In this document: piece by piece, positions 30,892 to 38,520 of the stretch
Position numbering within the stretch: the stretch's first letter is position 1
Layout of the letters: each line of letters starts with the position of its first letter
From: Clostridia bacterium
GTDB taxonomy: Bacteria > Bacillota > Clostridia > Oscillospirales > CAG-382
Reading direction: 5' to 3'
Length of the DNA stretch: 47,485 bases
NCBI GenBank assembly: GCA_017625615.1
Contig: JAGAKP010000006.1
Coordinates: 1-47,485, forward strand
Notes under the pieces: generated by a model
Told to the model about the DNA's origin: nothing
The model's input: only the letters and a program-made list of their open reading frames with translations
Database searches by the model: none
Position numbers and translations under genes: made by a program

Positions 30892-31772
30892 CGGACGGAA
30901 TTATAAATTTTTACAAGCCTACGGGAATGACATCCCAGACGGCGGTAAATATTGTAAAAAGGCTGACGGGCGCAAAAAAGGCAGGTCACTGCGGTACTCT
31001 TGATCCCCTTGCCTGCGGTGTGATTCCAATAATGCTTGGTGCCGCCGTTAAGGCAAGCGAATATCTGACCGACCACGACAAGACCTATATTGCGGGAATA
31101 AAGCTCGGCGTTACCACCGACAGCGGTGATATAACCGGAACCGAGTTAAGCCGATACGAGGGCGAGCTTCCCTCCTTCGAACAGCTTTGCCGAGCGGCAA
31201 AGGGGTTTGTGGGAGAGATAATGCAGATACCGCCGATGTATTCCGCATTAAAGCGAGACGGACAAAAGCTTGTGGATCTTGCAAGACAAGGTATAACCGT
31301 TGAGCGTGAGGCGAGGAAAATAACCGTATATTCCATAGAGCCATTCCAAAAAGAGGACGGCTTTTATATGACCGTTTCCTGCTCGAGAGGCACGTACATA
31401 CGCACGCTTTGTGAGGATATCGGTGCGGCTTTGGGCTGCGGTGCCACCATGAGCTATCTTGAACGGGCGGTAGTGGGAGATTTTAAAAAGGAAGACTCCT
31501 TCACAGAGGAGGATATAAAAAAGGGCGATTACACCCTTATACCCGTTGAGGAAGTATTCCCCTACCCTCCCTTGACACTTCCCGAGTTTTACGACCGTCT
31601 GTTTGCAAACGGGCAGGCGATATCCGCAAAAAAGCTTGGTATCCGCGAAGATACGGGCACCCGTTACAAAATATACGGCAAGGACGGCTTTTACGCTATC
31701 GCCGAGATAACCGAAAAGGACGGCGAAAAGGTGCTTAAATGCGTAAAATTCTTTTTGCCCGCCCAAATATAA
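30888..31772 (+). CDS. truB: tRNA pseudouridine(55) synthase TruB
   Basis: Makes pseudouridine 55 in the T-loop of tRNAs. The 294-residue protein shows the family start GIINFYKPTGMTSQTAVN, the catalytic motif HCGTLDPLACGVIPIMLG with the active Asp, then IPPMYSALKRDGQKLVDLARQG, and SCSRGTYIRTLCEDIG. A C-terminal PUA-like region follows. Its start overlaps the nrnA stop by four bases (ATGA). Last gene of the operon here; ribF and rpsO, which often follow, are absent. A terminator lies at 31789. Confidence 0.97.
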   Translation: MTDGIINFYKPTGMTSQTAVNIVKRLTGAKKAGHCGTLDPLACGVIPIMLGAAVKASEYLTDHDKTYIAGIKLGVTTDSGDITGTELSRYEGELPSFEQLCRAAKGFVGEIMQIPPMYSALKRDGQKLVDLARQGITVEREARKITVYSIEPFQKEDGFYMTVSCSRGTYIRTLCEDIGAALGCGATMSYLERAVVGDFKKEDSFTEEDIKKGDYTLIPVEEVFPYPPLTLPEFYDRLFANGQAISAKKLGIREDTGTRYKIYGKDGFYAIAEITEKDGEKVLKCVKFFLPAQI

Positions 31773-31788
31773 CAAAATAAGACATATA

Positions 31789-31823
31789 AACTGTGGTATA
31801 TTCAGATGCCGCAGTTTTTTGTT
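31789..31823 (+). terminator. Terminator after truB
   Basis: AAACTGTGG and CCGCAGTTTTTTG form a stem with one wobble pair, followed by a U-run; it ends the rimP-truB operon. Confidence 0.8.
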
Positions 31824-31848
31824 TTATTAAGGAAAGGGACGTGTATAT

Positions 31849-32718
31849 ATGGAATTTGATGCAAAAATAAAGGGAAAAAGAATACTTATGGTGCCCGTAA
31901 GCAGTATAAAGCCCAATCCCACACAGCCGAGAAGGTATTTTGACAAGGGAGATATTGACCGTCTTGCGGAAAGCATTAAGCAGGTGGGGATAATATCTCC
32001 GCTGATAATACGCAGGCGGGACAACAAGGCGACCTTCAGCATTGCGGGAGAAGCATTAACGCCCGAGCAATACGAGTTAATTGCGGGAGAACGCCGTCTT
32101 AAGGCGGCAAAAAAGGCGGGGCTTAAAAAGGTACCCTGCATACTGTCAAGATCCGATGACAGCGGGAGTGCGGTACTTGCATTGACGGAAAATCTGCAAA
32201 GAAAGGACCTGAACTGCTTTGAGGAAGCTTTTGCGATGCAAAGGCTGATGTTTATGACCGAATCAACCCAAAGCGAGCTGGCAGAGACGTTGGGAATAAG
32301 TCAGAGCGCGGTGGCAAACAAGGTGCGGCTGTTAAAGCTTTCCTCCGACGAGCGGGACGCCATAATAAACGAAGGTCTTACCGAACGGCATGCGCGGGCG
32401 CTTCTTAAGCTTGACAGCAAGGGAGACCGAATGTTTATGATAAAGCGGATATCAGAGCGGGAATTAAACGCCGCGGAAACGGAAAGGGCTATTGAAGAAT
32501 TTATAAAGCATCGTGCGGAAAGCGAAAAAACGGGTAACCGACGGGTAGTGGGAATGGTGGACGTCAGATTCTTCGTAAACTCCATAGATAACGCCGTGAA
32601 GCTTATAAGAAAAGCGGGAATAGACGTTGGAAGCACGCGAAAGGAAAACGTAGACAGCATAGAAATAAGCCTTGTGATACCCAAAACGGGAGTGAAAATT
32701 GTTGAAGAAAATAAGTAA
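31849..32718 (+). CDS. ParB/Noc-family protein
   Basis: A 289-residue ParB-type CTPase and DNA-binding protein. The N-domain has IKPNPTQPRRYFDKGDIDRLAESIKQVGIISPLI and the CTP-binding motif YELIAGERRLKAAKKAG, then ENLQRKDLNCFEEA. The helix-turn-helix is TQSELAETLGISQSAVANKVRLLKL, followed by TERHARALLKL and a C-terminal dimer region. ParB and the nucleoid-occlusion protein Noc share this layout, and I cannot tell them apart without knowing its binding site. No parA is adjacent and no parS-like TGTTTCACGTGAAACA is seen in the window, so Noc or an orphan ParB is possible. It starts 76 bases after truB behind its terminator. Confidence 0.9.
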   Translation: MEFDAKIKGKRILMVPVSSIKPNPTQPRRYFDKGDIDRLAESIKQVGIISPLIIRRRDNKATFSIAGEALTPEQYELIAGERRLKAAKKAGLKKVPCILSRSDDSGSAVLALTENLQRKDLNCFEEAFAMQRLMFMTESTQSELAETLGISQSAVANKVRLLKLSSDERDAIINEGLTERHARALLKLDSKGDRMFMIKRISERELNAAETERAIEEFIKHRAESEKTGNRRVVGMVDVRFFVNSIDNAVKLIRKAGIDVGSTRKENVDSIEISLVIPKTGVKIVEENK

Positions 32719-32724
32719 AATCTA

Positions 32725-32753
32725 TTGACCTTTTTTGCCGTTTGGTTTATAAT
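32725..32753 (+). promoter_or_regulatory. Sigma-A promoter of the Gfo/Idh gene
   Basis: TTGACC (32725-32730), 17 bp, TATAAT (32748-32753). Confidence 0.87.
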
Positions 32754-32801
32754 ACGCTAAACATCACAGGGAAAACCACCCTGCAAAAAGAGGTACATAA
32801 A

Positions 32802-33845
32802 ATGAAAAAGAATATTGCTATTATCGGCTACGGCGGAATGGGTTGGTGGCACGGAGATTATCTGAAAAAGAGCGACGTGTGCAATTTGCTTGGCGTATGG
32901 GATATTAACCCCGAGAGACTTGTAATAGCACGCAACGAGGGTATTAACACCTATTCTTCTCTCGAAGAACTGCTTAACGATGAGCGCCTGGACATCGTTA
33001 CCGTTGCAACTCCCAATGACGTTCACCGCGAGCTGATCATTCAAGTGCTTGAAAGCGGCAAAAACGCTATAAGCGAAAAGCCCGTTACCATGTGCAGCGA
33101 AGATCTGCAGGCTATGATCGATGCAAGCGAGAGAACCGGAAAGCTGTTCACCGTACATCAGAATCGCAGATGGGACTGCGATTTCCTTGCTATGAAGCAG
33201 GTTTACGAAAGCGGCGTTCTCGGTCCCGTATTCAATATAGAATCCCGTGTACACGGCTCACGCGGAATCCCCGGCGACTGGCGCGGAATGAAAAAGCACG
33301 GCGGCGGTATGATGCTCGACTGGGGCGTTCATATCATCGACCAGATGCTTCTTATGGTTCCCTCCAAGATCAAAAAGATATACTGTCAGTACGACCACGT
33401 TACCAATTACGAGGTTGACGACGGATTCCGTCTCACTCTTAACTTCGAGAACGGCGTTCGCGCTTATCTTGAGGTTGGCACCAGCAACTTTATCAACCTT
33501 CCCCGTTGGTATATGCAGGGCGAAAACGGTACTGCAGTTATTAACGATTTCTCCTGCGAAGGAAAGATCGTTTGCGTAGAAAACTGGGACGAAAAGGACG
33601 TTATCCCCGTACGCACCGCCGCAGGTCTTACAAAGACTATGGCTCCCCGTAAGGACGATACCATCAAGACCCACGAAATTCCTCAAGTTTCCTCTGACGT
33701 ACACGATTTCTACCGTAACGTTACCAAGGCTGTAGACGGTATCGAGAGTCAGCTTATCACTCACGCACAGCTTATGCGTGTTCTCAAGCTGATGGAGGCT
33801 TGCACGAAGTCCGACGAAACCGGTATGCCCGTTGATTTTGAATAA
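32802..33845 (+). CDS. Gfo/Idh/MocA-family NAD(P)-dependent oxidoreductase
   Basis: A 347-residue sugar or inositol dehydrogenase-type enzyme. The N-terminal Rossmann fold has NIAIIGYGGMGWWHGDYLKKS, with DINPERL at the end of strand 2, TVATPNDVHRE, and the catalytic-site motif AISEKPVTM. The C-domain begins with FTVHQNRRWDCDF and has WGVHIIDQMLLM with the conserved Asp and His. The substrate cannot be read from the sequence. The ATG at 32802 follows AGAGGT; the frame upstream crosses the promoter. It stands alone, with its own promoter and terminator. Its last bases (33830-33847) are repeated exactly at the end of the serpin gene. Confidence 0.94.
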   Translation: MKKNIAIIGYGGMGWWHGDYLKKSDVCNLLGVWDINPERLVIARNEGINTYSSLEELLNDERLDIVTVATPNDVHRELIIQVLESGKNAISEKPVTMCSEDLQAMIDASERTGKLFTVHQNRRWDCDFLAMKQVYESGVLGPVFNIESRVHGSRGIPGDWRGMKKHGGGMMLDWGVHIIDQMLLMVPSKIKKIYCQYDHVTNYEVDDGFRLTLNFENGVRAYLEVGTSNFINLPRWYMQGENGTAVINDFSCEGKIVCVENWDEKDVIPVRTAAGLTKTMAPRKDDTIKTHEIPQVSSDVHDFYRNVTKAVDGIESQLITHAQLMRVLKLMEACTKSDETGMPVDFE

Positions 33846-33847
33846 TA

Positions 33848-33887
33848 ATCACCCCGCGAAGCCTTACGGCTTCGTGGGGACCCCGAT
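33848..33887 (+). repeat. Dispersed hairpin repeat, copy 4 (inserted-looking)
   Basis: ATCACCCC-GCGAAGCC-ttac-GGCTTCGT-GGGGACCCCGAT. It sits between two segments that are also found, without the element, at 35225-35279, so this copy looks like a precise insertion (or the other copy lost it). Confidence 0.78.
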
Positions 33888-33890
33888 AAC

Positions 33891-33924
33891 AAAAAAGACC
33901 GCTTTAAAAAGGCGGTCTTTTTTT
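33891..33924 (+). terminator. Terminator after the Gfo/Idh gene
   Basis: AAAAAAGACCGC / GCGGTCTTTTTTT. Near-copy of the terminator at 35248. Confidence 0.92.
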
Positions 33925-33928
33925 AAAA

Positions 33929-33986
33929 TCGATGTAACCAAACGGGGTTTTGCAAAGTATTATAAGTGAAACCAAACGTGAAAGGA
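33929..33986 (+). repeat. 58-bp control-region repeat, copy 1 (before the serpin)
   Basis: Matches 35295-35352 at 57 of 58 positions. It holds two direct repeats AACCAAACG (33936-33944 and 33970-33978) 34 bp apart, a TATTAT/TATAAG -10-like region between them, and ends in the AAAGGA ribosome site. Confidence 0.88.
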
Positions 33987-33995
33987 ATGAAAGTT

Positions 33996-35240
33996 ATGAA
34001 GAAAAACGTATTTGCTTCAGTAACCGCGCTTGTAATTCTTATCTGTCTGCTTTGCGGGTGCAACCAACCCGCAGACGTTACAGTTTCCGTGCCGGAGGAA
34101 AGCAGCAGACCAGTTACCGACAAGCTTCCGGTAGCTTCGCCCGACAGTAAATCTGCAACGGACTTTGCGGTACGTCTTTTCAAAGCGAGCAACGAGGAGG
34201 GTAAAAACACGCTTATATCTCCTCTGTCCGTTCTCGTGGCGCTTTCTATGACGGCAAACGGAGCGGCTGAGAATACGCTCGTACAAATGGAAAACGTGCT
34301 TGGAATGCCAGTAGACGAGCTGAACGGATTTATTAAGGCATATTCGGCTTCACTTCCTCGCGGAGAAAAGTACAAGCTTAATTTGGCAAACTCCATATGG
34401 CTGGATAACGGTTTCCCCGCAAACGATGAGTTTTTACAGACGAATACCGATTATTATGGTGCAGGAATTTACGAAAGACCCTTTAACGATGACAAAACGT
34501 TAGATGAAATAAACGATTGGGTAAACAAAAAGACTGAGGAAATGATACCCGAAATCCTTGACGAGATACCCGAGGACGCCGTAATGTATCTTATAAACGC
34601 CCTTGCATTTGAGGCGGAATGGGAAGAAATGTACGGCGAATACAGCGTGCGCGAAAACGAATTCACAAAAGAAAACGGCGAAAAGCAGACGATACAAATG
34701 ATGTACAGTATAGAAAGCAAATATATTTCCGACGAAAACGCCGAAGGGTTTATAAAATACTACAAGGACGGTAAATACGCCTTCGCAGTGCTGAAGCCTA
34801 AGGAAGGAATGAGCGTAGCAGAATACGTAGAAACACTGAACGGAGAAAAGCTTAATCAAACATTATCCGAAGCACAAAGCATATCGGTAAACGCAGGACT
34901 CCCCAAGTTCGAAACGGAATATGACGTTGAAATGTCCGATATACTCAAAGCAATGGGTATGACAGATGCTTTTGACAAGAACGTTGCGGATTTTACGGGG
35001 ATAAGCACGCTGAAAGGTGAAGAACTTTTTATTGGCAGAGTTTTGCACAAAACCTTTATTTCCGTATGTGAAAAGGGTACAAAGGCAGGCGCGGCAACAG
35101 TAGTTGAAGTGCAGGACGAATGCGCGCCGATGTATGAAAAAACAATTATTCTCGACAGTCCCTTCGTATATATGCTTATTGACTGCGAAAACAATATCCC
35201 CTTCTTTATCGGAACATTAATGAGCGTTGATTTTGAATAA
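33996..35240 (+). CDS. Serpin-family protease inhibitor, secreted lipoprotein
   Basis: A 414-residue suicide inhibitor of serine or cysteine proteases, anchored outside the cell: signal KKNVFASVTALVILICLLCGC (lipobox LCGC). Serpin marks: ATDFAVRLFKASNEEGKNTLISPLSVLVALSMTANGA at the start of the fold, LNLANSIWL, MYLINALAFEAEW, and the hinge of the reactive loop GTKAGAAT, which has the small residues needed for insertion. The loop continues VVEVQDECAP, and the end is the serpin signature SPFVYMLIDCENNIPFFIGTL. The ATG at 33996 is chosen by AAAGGA and the signal peptide. The gene is bracketed by direct repeats, including its own control region. A role against host or competitor proteases is inferred. 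Confidence 0.93.
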   Translation: MKKNVFASVTALVILICLLCGCNQPADVTVSVPEESSRPVTDKLPVASPDSKSATDFAVRLFKASNEEGKNTLISPLSVLVALSMTANGAAENTLVQMENVLGMPVDELNGFIKAYSASLPRGEKYKLNLANSIWLDNGFPANDEFLQTNTDYYGAGIYERPFNDDKTLDEINDWVNKKTEEMIPEILDEIPEDAVMYLINALAFEAEWEEMYGEYSVRENEFTKENGEKQTIQMMYSIESKYISDENAEGFIKYYKDGKYAFAVLKPKEGMSVAEYVETLNGEKLNQTLSEAQSISVNAGLPKFETEYDVEMSDILKAMGMTDAFDKNVADFTGISTLKGEELFIGRVLHKTFISVCEKGTKAGAATVVEVQDECAPMYEKTIILDSPFVYMLIDCENNIPFFIGTLMSVDFE

Positions 35241-35242
35241 TA
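35225..35242 (+). repeat. 18-bp repeat of the Gfo/Idh 3' end at the serpin 3' end
   Basis: Identical to 33830-33847. Both genes therefore end in the codons Val-Asp-Phe-Glu-stop and continue the same way up to where the hairpin element sits in copy 1. Confidence 0.8.
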
Positions 35243-35247
35243 TTTTT

Positions 35248-35279
35248 AAAGACCGCATTTTAAAAAAGCGGTCTTTTTT
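35248..35279 (+). terminator. Terminator after the serpin gene
   Basis: AAAGACCGC / GCGGTCTTTTTT; near-copy of the terminator at 33891. Confidence 0.9.
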
Positions 35280-35294
35280 GTAAAAAATATTTTT

Positions 35295-35352
35295 TCGATG
35301 TAACCAAACAGGGTTTTGCAAAGTATTATAAGTGAAACCAAACGTGAAAGGA
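35295..35352 (+). repeat. 58-bp control-region repeat, copy 2
   Basis: Differs from 33929-33986 at one base (A for G in the first AACCAAACR). It places the lipoprotein gene at 35362 under the same control as the serpin. Confidence 0.88.
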
Positions 35353-35361
35353 TGGGATATA

Positions 35362-35820
35362 ATGAAAAAAAGTTCATTTGTTTTGATAATCGCAGTCACG
35401 CTTTTGTTCAGCGCACTATTATACAGTTGCAGTGATACCTCCGAAAAACAACAGTCCGCATACGAGATAAGCAAAAACGGCAAGCAAACGGGAATTTCAA
35501 AATATATTACCGCAGAAAACGGTGAATATACCCTTACTCTGCCGACAAGCAAAAAAACGCTTGAATTAAGCGATTCGGAGGACAACTTTGTTACTTATAT
35601 TTCAGATGCGCTGGTTGAATCGGCAGAGGAAAAGATAACGGAAGATGCCGCAAAATACAGCGATTCTCCCCATTTTTATCTTACAGTAAAAGATGACGGA
35701 GAACTGTATCTTGCCGCAGAGGTAATATATTATCTTGATGAGCCCGATGAAAACGAAGGCTGTTACGACCACAAGCATCTTTTCTTCAGCGAACGAATAT
35801 CAAACAGAACGGGTAAATAA
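35362..35820 (+). CDS. Secreted lipoprotein, hypothetical, co-regulated with the serpin
   Basis: A 152-residue protein with a lipoprotein signal (KKSSFVLIIAVTLLFSALLYSC, lipobox LYSC). The mature part is acidic and rich in Ser/Glu/Tyr (DTSEKQQSAYEISKNG, TLTLPTSKKTLELSDSEDNF, LYLAAEVIYYLDEPDENEGC) and ends DHKHLFFSERISNRTGK. No family is recognised. The ATG at 35362 follows GGATGGGATATA; the preceding 58-bp control repeat is almost identical to that of the serpin, so both are likely expressed together. It could be a partner or simply another surface protein that gained the same promoter. Confidence 0.75.
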   Translation: MKKSSFVLIIAVTLLFSALLYSCSDTSEKQQSAYEISKNGKQTGISKYITAENGEYTLTLPTSKKTLELSDSEDNFVTYISDALVESAEEKITEDAAKYSDSPHFYLTVKDDGELYLAAEVIYYLDEPDENEGCYDHKHLFFSERISNRTGK

Positions 35821-35838
35821 AAATACTGCACAAAAATA

Positions 35839-35872
35839 ATCACCCCAAAAAGCAAATTGCTTTTTGGGGTGA
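35839..35872. terminator. Perfect 15-bp palindromic terminator (variant of the dispersed hairpin)
   Basis: TCACCCCAAAAAGCA, loop aat, TGCTTTTTGGGGTGA. It starts with the ATCACCCC edge of the dispersed repeat but lacks the ACCCCGAT tail. It separates two convergent genes. Confidence 0.75.
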
Positions 35873-35893
35873 ATTGTTTATTTATGGTGTTTT

Positions 35894-36625
35894 TTACTTC
35901 TTTTTAACCATTACAACAACTACTGCTACGATAACAACTGCTGCTACTGCGCATACTATGTATATCCAGGTGTTGTTGCCGCCCTCGTTTTCGCCGCTTT
36001 CGGAAACAGCGTCGGAGGTGTTTGCGGGAGCAGATTCGTTTGCGGGAGCGGACTCGTCGTCTGCGGGAGCAGATTCGTCTTCTGCGGGGACGGACTCGTC
36101 TGCGGGAGTGGATTCATCTGCGGGAGTAGATTCATCAACGTTTGCATTGCCGCCTGCGATAATGGTAGCATCTGCTGCTACGGTGCCTGCCTCAAGATCC
36201 ACACCGGTAAAAGTAACGGTATCGCCCTGCTCAAGAGCCATTGCGGCGTTTTTGCCGTTTACGTTCTGATACTGGTCGATCTGTGCGGGATCGCTGGTTG
36301 CGGAGTGAACGCCGAGAAGGATCTGACCTTCTTCAAGAGTAATAGCGGGATCGTTACCGTCGCCGACGTGAACGAAGGCTACGGAGTATACACCCTCGGT
36401 CTCGGTTGCGTCAAGCACTACGGAAACAGCCCATTTAAGGTTTGCGGTGGGAATGTTATCGCTTTCGGTTATAATAACCACGCCTTCACCGACGATGGAG
36501 CCGTTAACTACGACCTGAACTGCGGAAGAAACGAAATCGTATCCGTCAGCAGCGGCAGAAACGGAAATAACGGAAAGGGAAAGAACAAGCACGAGGCAGG
36601 AAAAGATTACTAAAGCTTTTTTCAT
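35894..36625 (-). CDS. Surface protein with signal peptide, ADESxP linker and C-terminal membrane anchor (paralogue B)
   Basis: A 243-residue protein: signal peptide (KKALVIFSCLVLVLSLSVISVSAAA), an extracellular domain of about 130 residues (SSAVQVVVNGSIVGEGVVIITESD, MALEQGDTVTFTGVDLEAG), then a linker of ADESxP-like repeats (about 166-210). It ends with ENEGGNNTWIYIVCAVAAVVIVAVVVVMVKKK, a membrane helix with a Lys tail. The layout is like a sortase substrate but without an LPxTG motif, so it should stay in the membrane facing out. It shares the linker, the NEGG-x-NTWIYI junction and the tail with the gene upstream (36645-37484), 19 bases away in the same operon. Ligand or role unknown. GTGAGGT precedes the ATG. 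Confidence 0.8.
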   Translation of the reverse strand: MKKALVIFSCLVLVLSLSVISVSAAADGYDFVSSAVQVVVNGSIVGEGVVIITESDNIPTANLKWAVSVVLDATETEGVYSVAFVHVGDGNDPAITLEEGQILLGVHSATSDPAQIDQYQNVNGKNAAMALEQGDTVTFTGVDLEAGTVAADATIIAGGNANVDESTPADESTPADESVPAEDESAPADDESAPANESAPANTSDAVSESGENEGGNNTWIYIVCAVAAVVIVAVVVVMVKKK

Positions 36626-36644
36626 TTTACTTTACCTCACTTTA

Positions 36645-37484
36645 TTACTTTTTCTTTTTTGCAACTACGACTACTACGACTGCAACTACAGCTACTACGA
36701 CTACTGCAACAGCGATATATATCCAGGTGTTGCTGCCGCCCTCGTTATCGCCCTTGGATACGTCATCGGAAGCGGAAGTATCAGCGGGAACGGATTCGTT
36801 TGCGGGAACGGATTCATCTGCAGGAGTAGATTCATCTGCGGGATCGGATTCGTCTGCGGGAGTGGATTCGGGAGGGAGAATATCGCTGTTCGTAGCGGGC
36901 GCGTAGGTTGCGGTGGAGGTATAACCCTCATCATACCAATTAATATCGGGAGTGGAGGTGGGAACTTCAAGGGTATCGAGATTGAGACCCTCAAAAACAA
37001 ACATATCGCCTACTGCCCAAGAGCCAAGAGCGGTGATCATTGCCTGAGTTGCCGCGTTCTGGAAATTGGTGGTGTAGTATTCCTGATCTGCCTGATATGC
37101 GGAATACCACCACTGGGATTCGAGGTTACCTGCATCTATTGCAGCCTGAGCAAGATCGGCCCAGTTGTTGCCGCCGTTTACACCGTATACGAAGCCGCCT
37201 TCGGGAATGGTGAGAGGAGCGCCGCTTCCGTCGCCGAGACCGTTGAGGATTTCAACTATCTCGTAGGTGTTTTCTTTACCCTCGACAGGAGCGAAGGCAA
37301 CGTGTGCCCACCAAGTGCATCCGCTGTAAGCGGTGGTGAAAATTACGCAAGCACCCTCAACGTCGGAATTGTTGAAGTGGGTTACATTAAAGGTCGTTGC
37401 TTCTGCAGAAGCAGAAAGAGAAAAAGGAACTACCGCAACGGCTAAAAGCATTACAACCATCATAAGGGAAACTAACTTTTTCAT
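36645..37484 (-). CDS. Surface protein with signal peptide, ADESxP linker and C-terminal membrane anchor (paralogue A)
   Basis: A 279-residue protein: signal peptide (KKLVSLMMVVMLLAVAVVPFSLSASA), an extracellular domain of about 180 residues rich in Trp, Tyr, Gly and Asn (YSGCTWWAHVAF, GGFVYGVNGGNNWADLAQAA, NLESQWWYSAYQADQEYY). A linker of ESTPADES-type repeats follows, then GDNEGGSNTWIYIAVAVVVVAVVAV and a KKKK tail. The aromatic-rich domain could bind carbohydrate, but this is only a guess. The ATG at 37484 follows AAGGAGAG; the frame to 37535 is an extension without support. First gene of a two-gene operon with its paralogue. Linker units resemble those of the DHHW lipoprotein at 20170. Confidence 0.8.
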   Translation of the reverse strand: MKKLVSLMMVVMLLAVAVVPFSLSASAEATTFNVTHFNNSDVEGACVIFTTAYSGCTWWAHVAFAPVEGKENTYEIVEILNGLGDGSGAPLTIPEGGFVYGVNGGNNWADLAQAAIDAGNLESQWWYSAYQADQEYYTTNFQNAATQAMITALGSWAVGDMFVFEGLNLDTLEVPTSTPDINWYDEGYTSTATYAPATNSDILPPESTPADESDPADESTPADESVPANESVPADTSASDDVSKGDNEGGSNTWIYIAVAVVVVAVVAVVVVVVAKKKK

Positions 37485-37599
37485 AGAAAAACTCTCCTTA
37501 TAAAATGAATTTTGTTCGTTAAATATAACTAACACGGTAATTTTAACACATTATACCCCGTTCAGTCAAGGAGTCTTAAAAAAATCTTACTTATTTTTA

Positions 37600-37628
37600 T
37601 TGTAATTTACTTTGTTTTATTGTATAAT
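37600..37628 (+). promoter_or_regulatory. Sigma-A promoter of murB-whiA-dnaE
   Basis: TTGTAA (37600-37605), 17 bp, TATAAT (37623-37628), 32 bases before murB. Confidence 0.82.
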
Positions 37629-37659
37629 CAATATGGAAATAAATGTTCGGAGGAATTGA

Positions 37660-38520
37660 ATGCAGAACATTGTTGAAGATTTGCTTCTTAAGGACCATTC
37701 TACCATGCGGGTCGGCGGTATTGCCAAGCGTGCCTGCTTTCCCGATACCGTTGAGGATCTGTGCAAGGCGGTATGGGAATGCAGTATGGAAAATGAAAAA
37801 TTTATTATTGTCGGAAATTGCTCCAATATTGTTTTCCCCGACGTTGGCTACAACGGCACCGTAATATTCACATACAAGCTTAAGGGAATAACCGTTGAGG
37901 GAACGCGGCTTACCGCGCTGTGCGGAGAAAAGCTTACCGCAGTGGCAAAGGCAGCGGCAGACGCATCTCTTTCGGGATTGGAATTTGCGTACGGTATCCC
38001 CGGTACCGTAGGCGGCGGCGTATTTATGAACGCGGGCGCATACGGCGGAGAAATAAAGGATTGTCTTTCCTCCGTGCGGGTCCTTGACCTTAACGGTGAA
38101 ATATCCATGCTGCCCGCAGAAAGCCTTGAATTGGGATACAGACACAGCATTCTTATGGAAAAGGATCTGTTCGTGCTTGACGCTACCTTTGACCTCGTAA
38201 GAGGCGACAGAGAGCAGATAAAAAGCAAGAACGAAGAAAATATGCGCAAGAGAAGCGACAAGCAGCCCCTTGATATGCCCTCCTGCGGAAGTGTCTTCAA
38301 GCGTCCCGAGGGACATTACGCAGGTGCGCTGATCGAGCAGTGCGGTCTTAAGGGCTTTTCTATCGGCGGTGCGCAGGTATCCGAAAAACACGCGGGATTT
38401 ATCGTCAACACCGGTGACGCTACCGCGGCGGATATTGAAAACCTGATAAAGCATATTCAGAATACCGTTTTTGAAAACACGGGCGTAACCCTTACGCCTG
38501 AAATAAGGATATTGAAATAA
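37660..38520 (+). CDS. murB: UDP-N-acetylenolpyruvoylglucosamine reductase MurB
   Basis: A flavoenzyme that reduces the enolpyruvyl group to make UDP-MurNAc for peptidoglycan. The 286-residue protein is a type IIb MurB: STMRVGGIAKRACFPDTVEDL, the FAD-binding loop VGNCSNIVFPD (usually GxGSN; the middle Gly is Cys here), and FAYGIPGTVGGGVFMNAGAYGGEI. It also has RKRSDKQPLDMPSCGSVFKRPEGHYAGALIEQ with the catalytic Ser, and GAQVSEKHAGFIVN with the Glu. GGAGGA precedes the ATG. First gene of a murB-whiA-dnaE unit; its stop shares one base with the whiA start. Confidence 0.96.
   Translation: MQNIVEDLLLKDHSTMRVGGIAKRACFPDTVEDLCKAVWECSMENEKFIIVGNCSNIVFPDVGYNGTVIFTYKLKGITVEGTRLTALCGEKLTAVAKAAADASLSGLEFAYGIPGTVGGGVFMNAGAYGGEIKDCLSSVRVLDLNGEISMLPAESLELGYRHSILMEKDLFVLDATFDLVRGDREQIKSKNEENMRKRSDKQPLDMPSCGSVFKRPEGHYAGALIEQCGLKGFSIGGAQVSEKHAGFIVNTGDATAADIENLIKHIQNTVFENTGVTLTPEIRILK

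Noticed and set aside
35980..36140. CRISPR-like or tandem DNA repeat
   Set aside because: The short GCGGGAGYGGAYTCRTCT units are in-frame codon repeats encoding the ADESxP linker, as at 36780-36870 and 21360-21560; no spacers are present.
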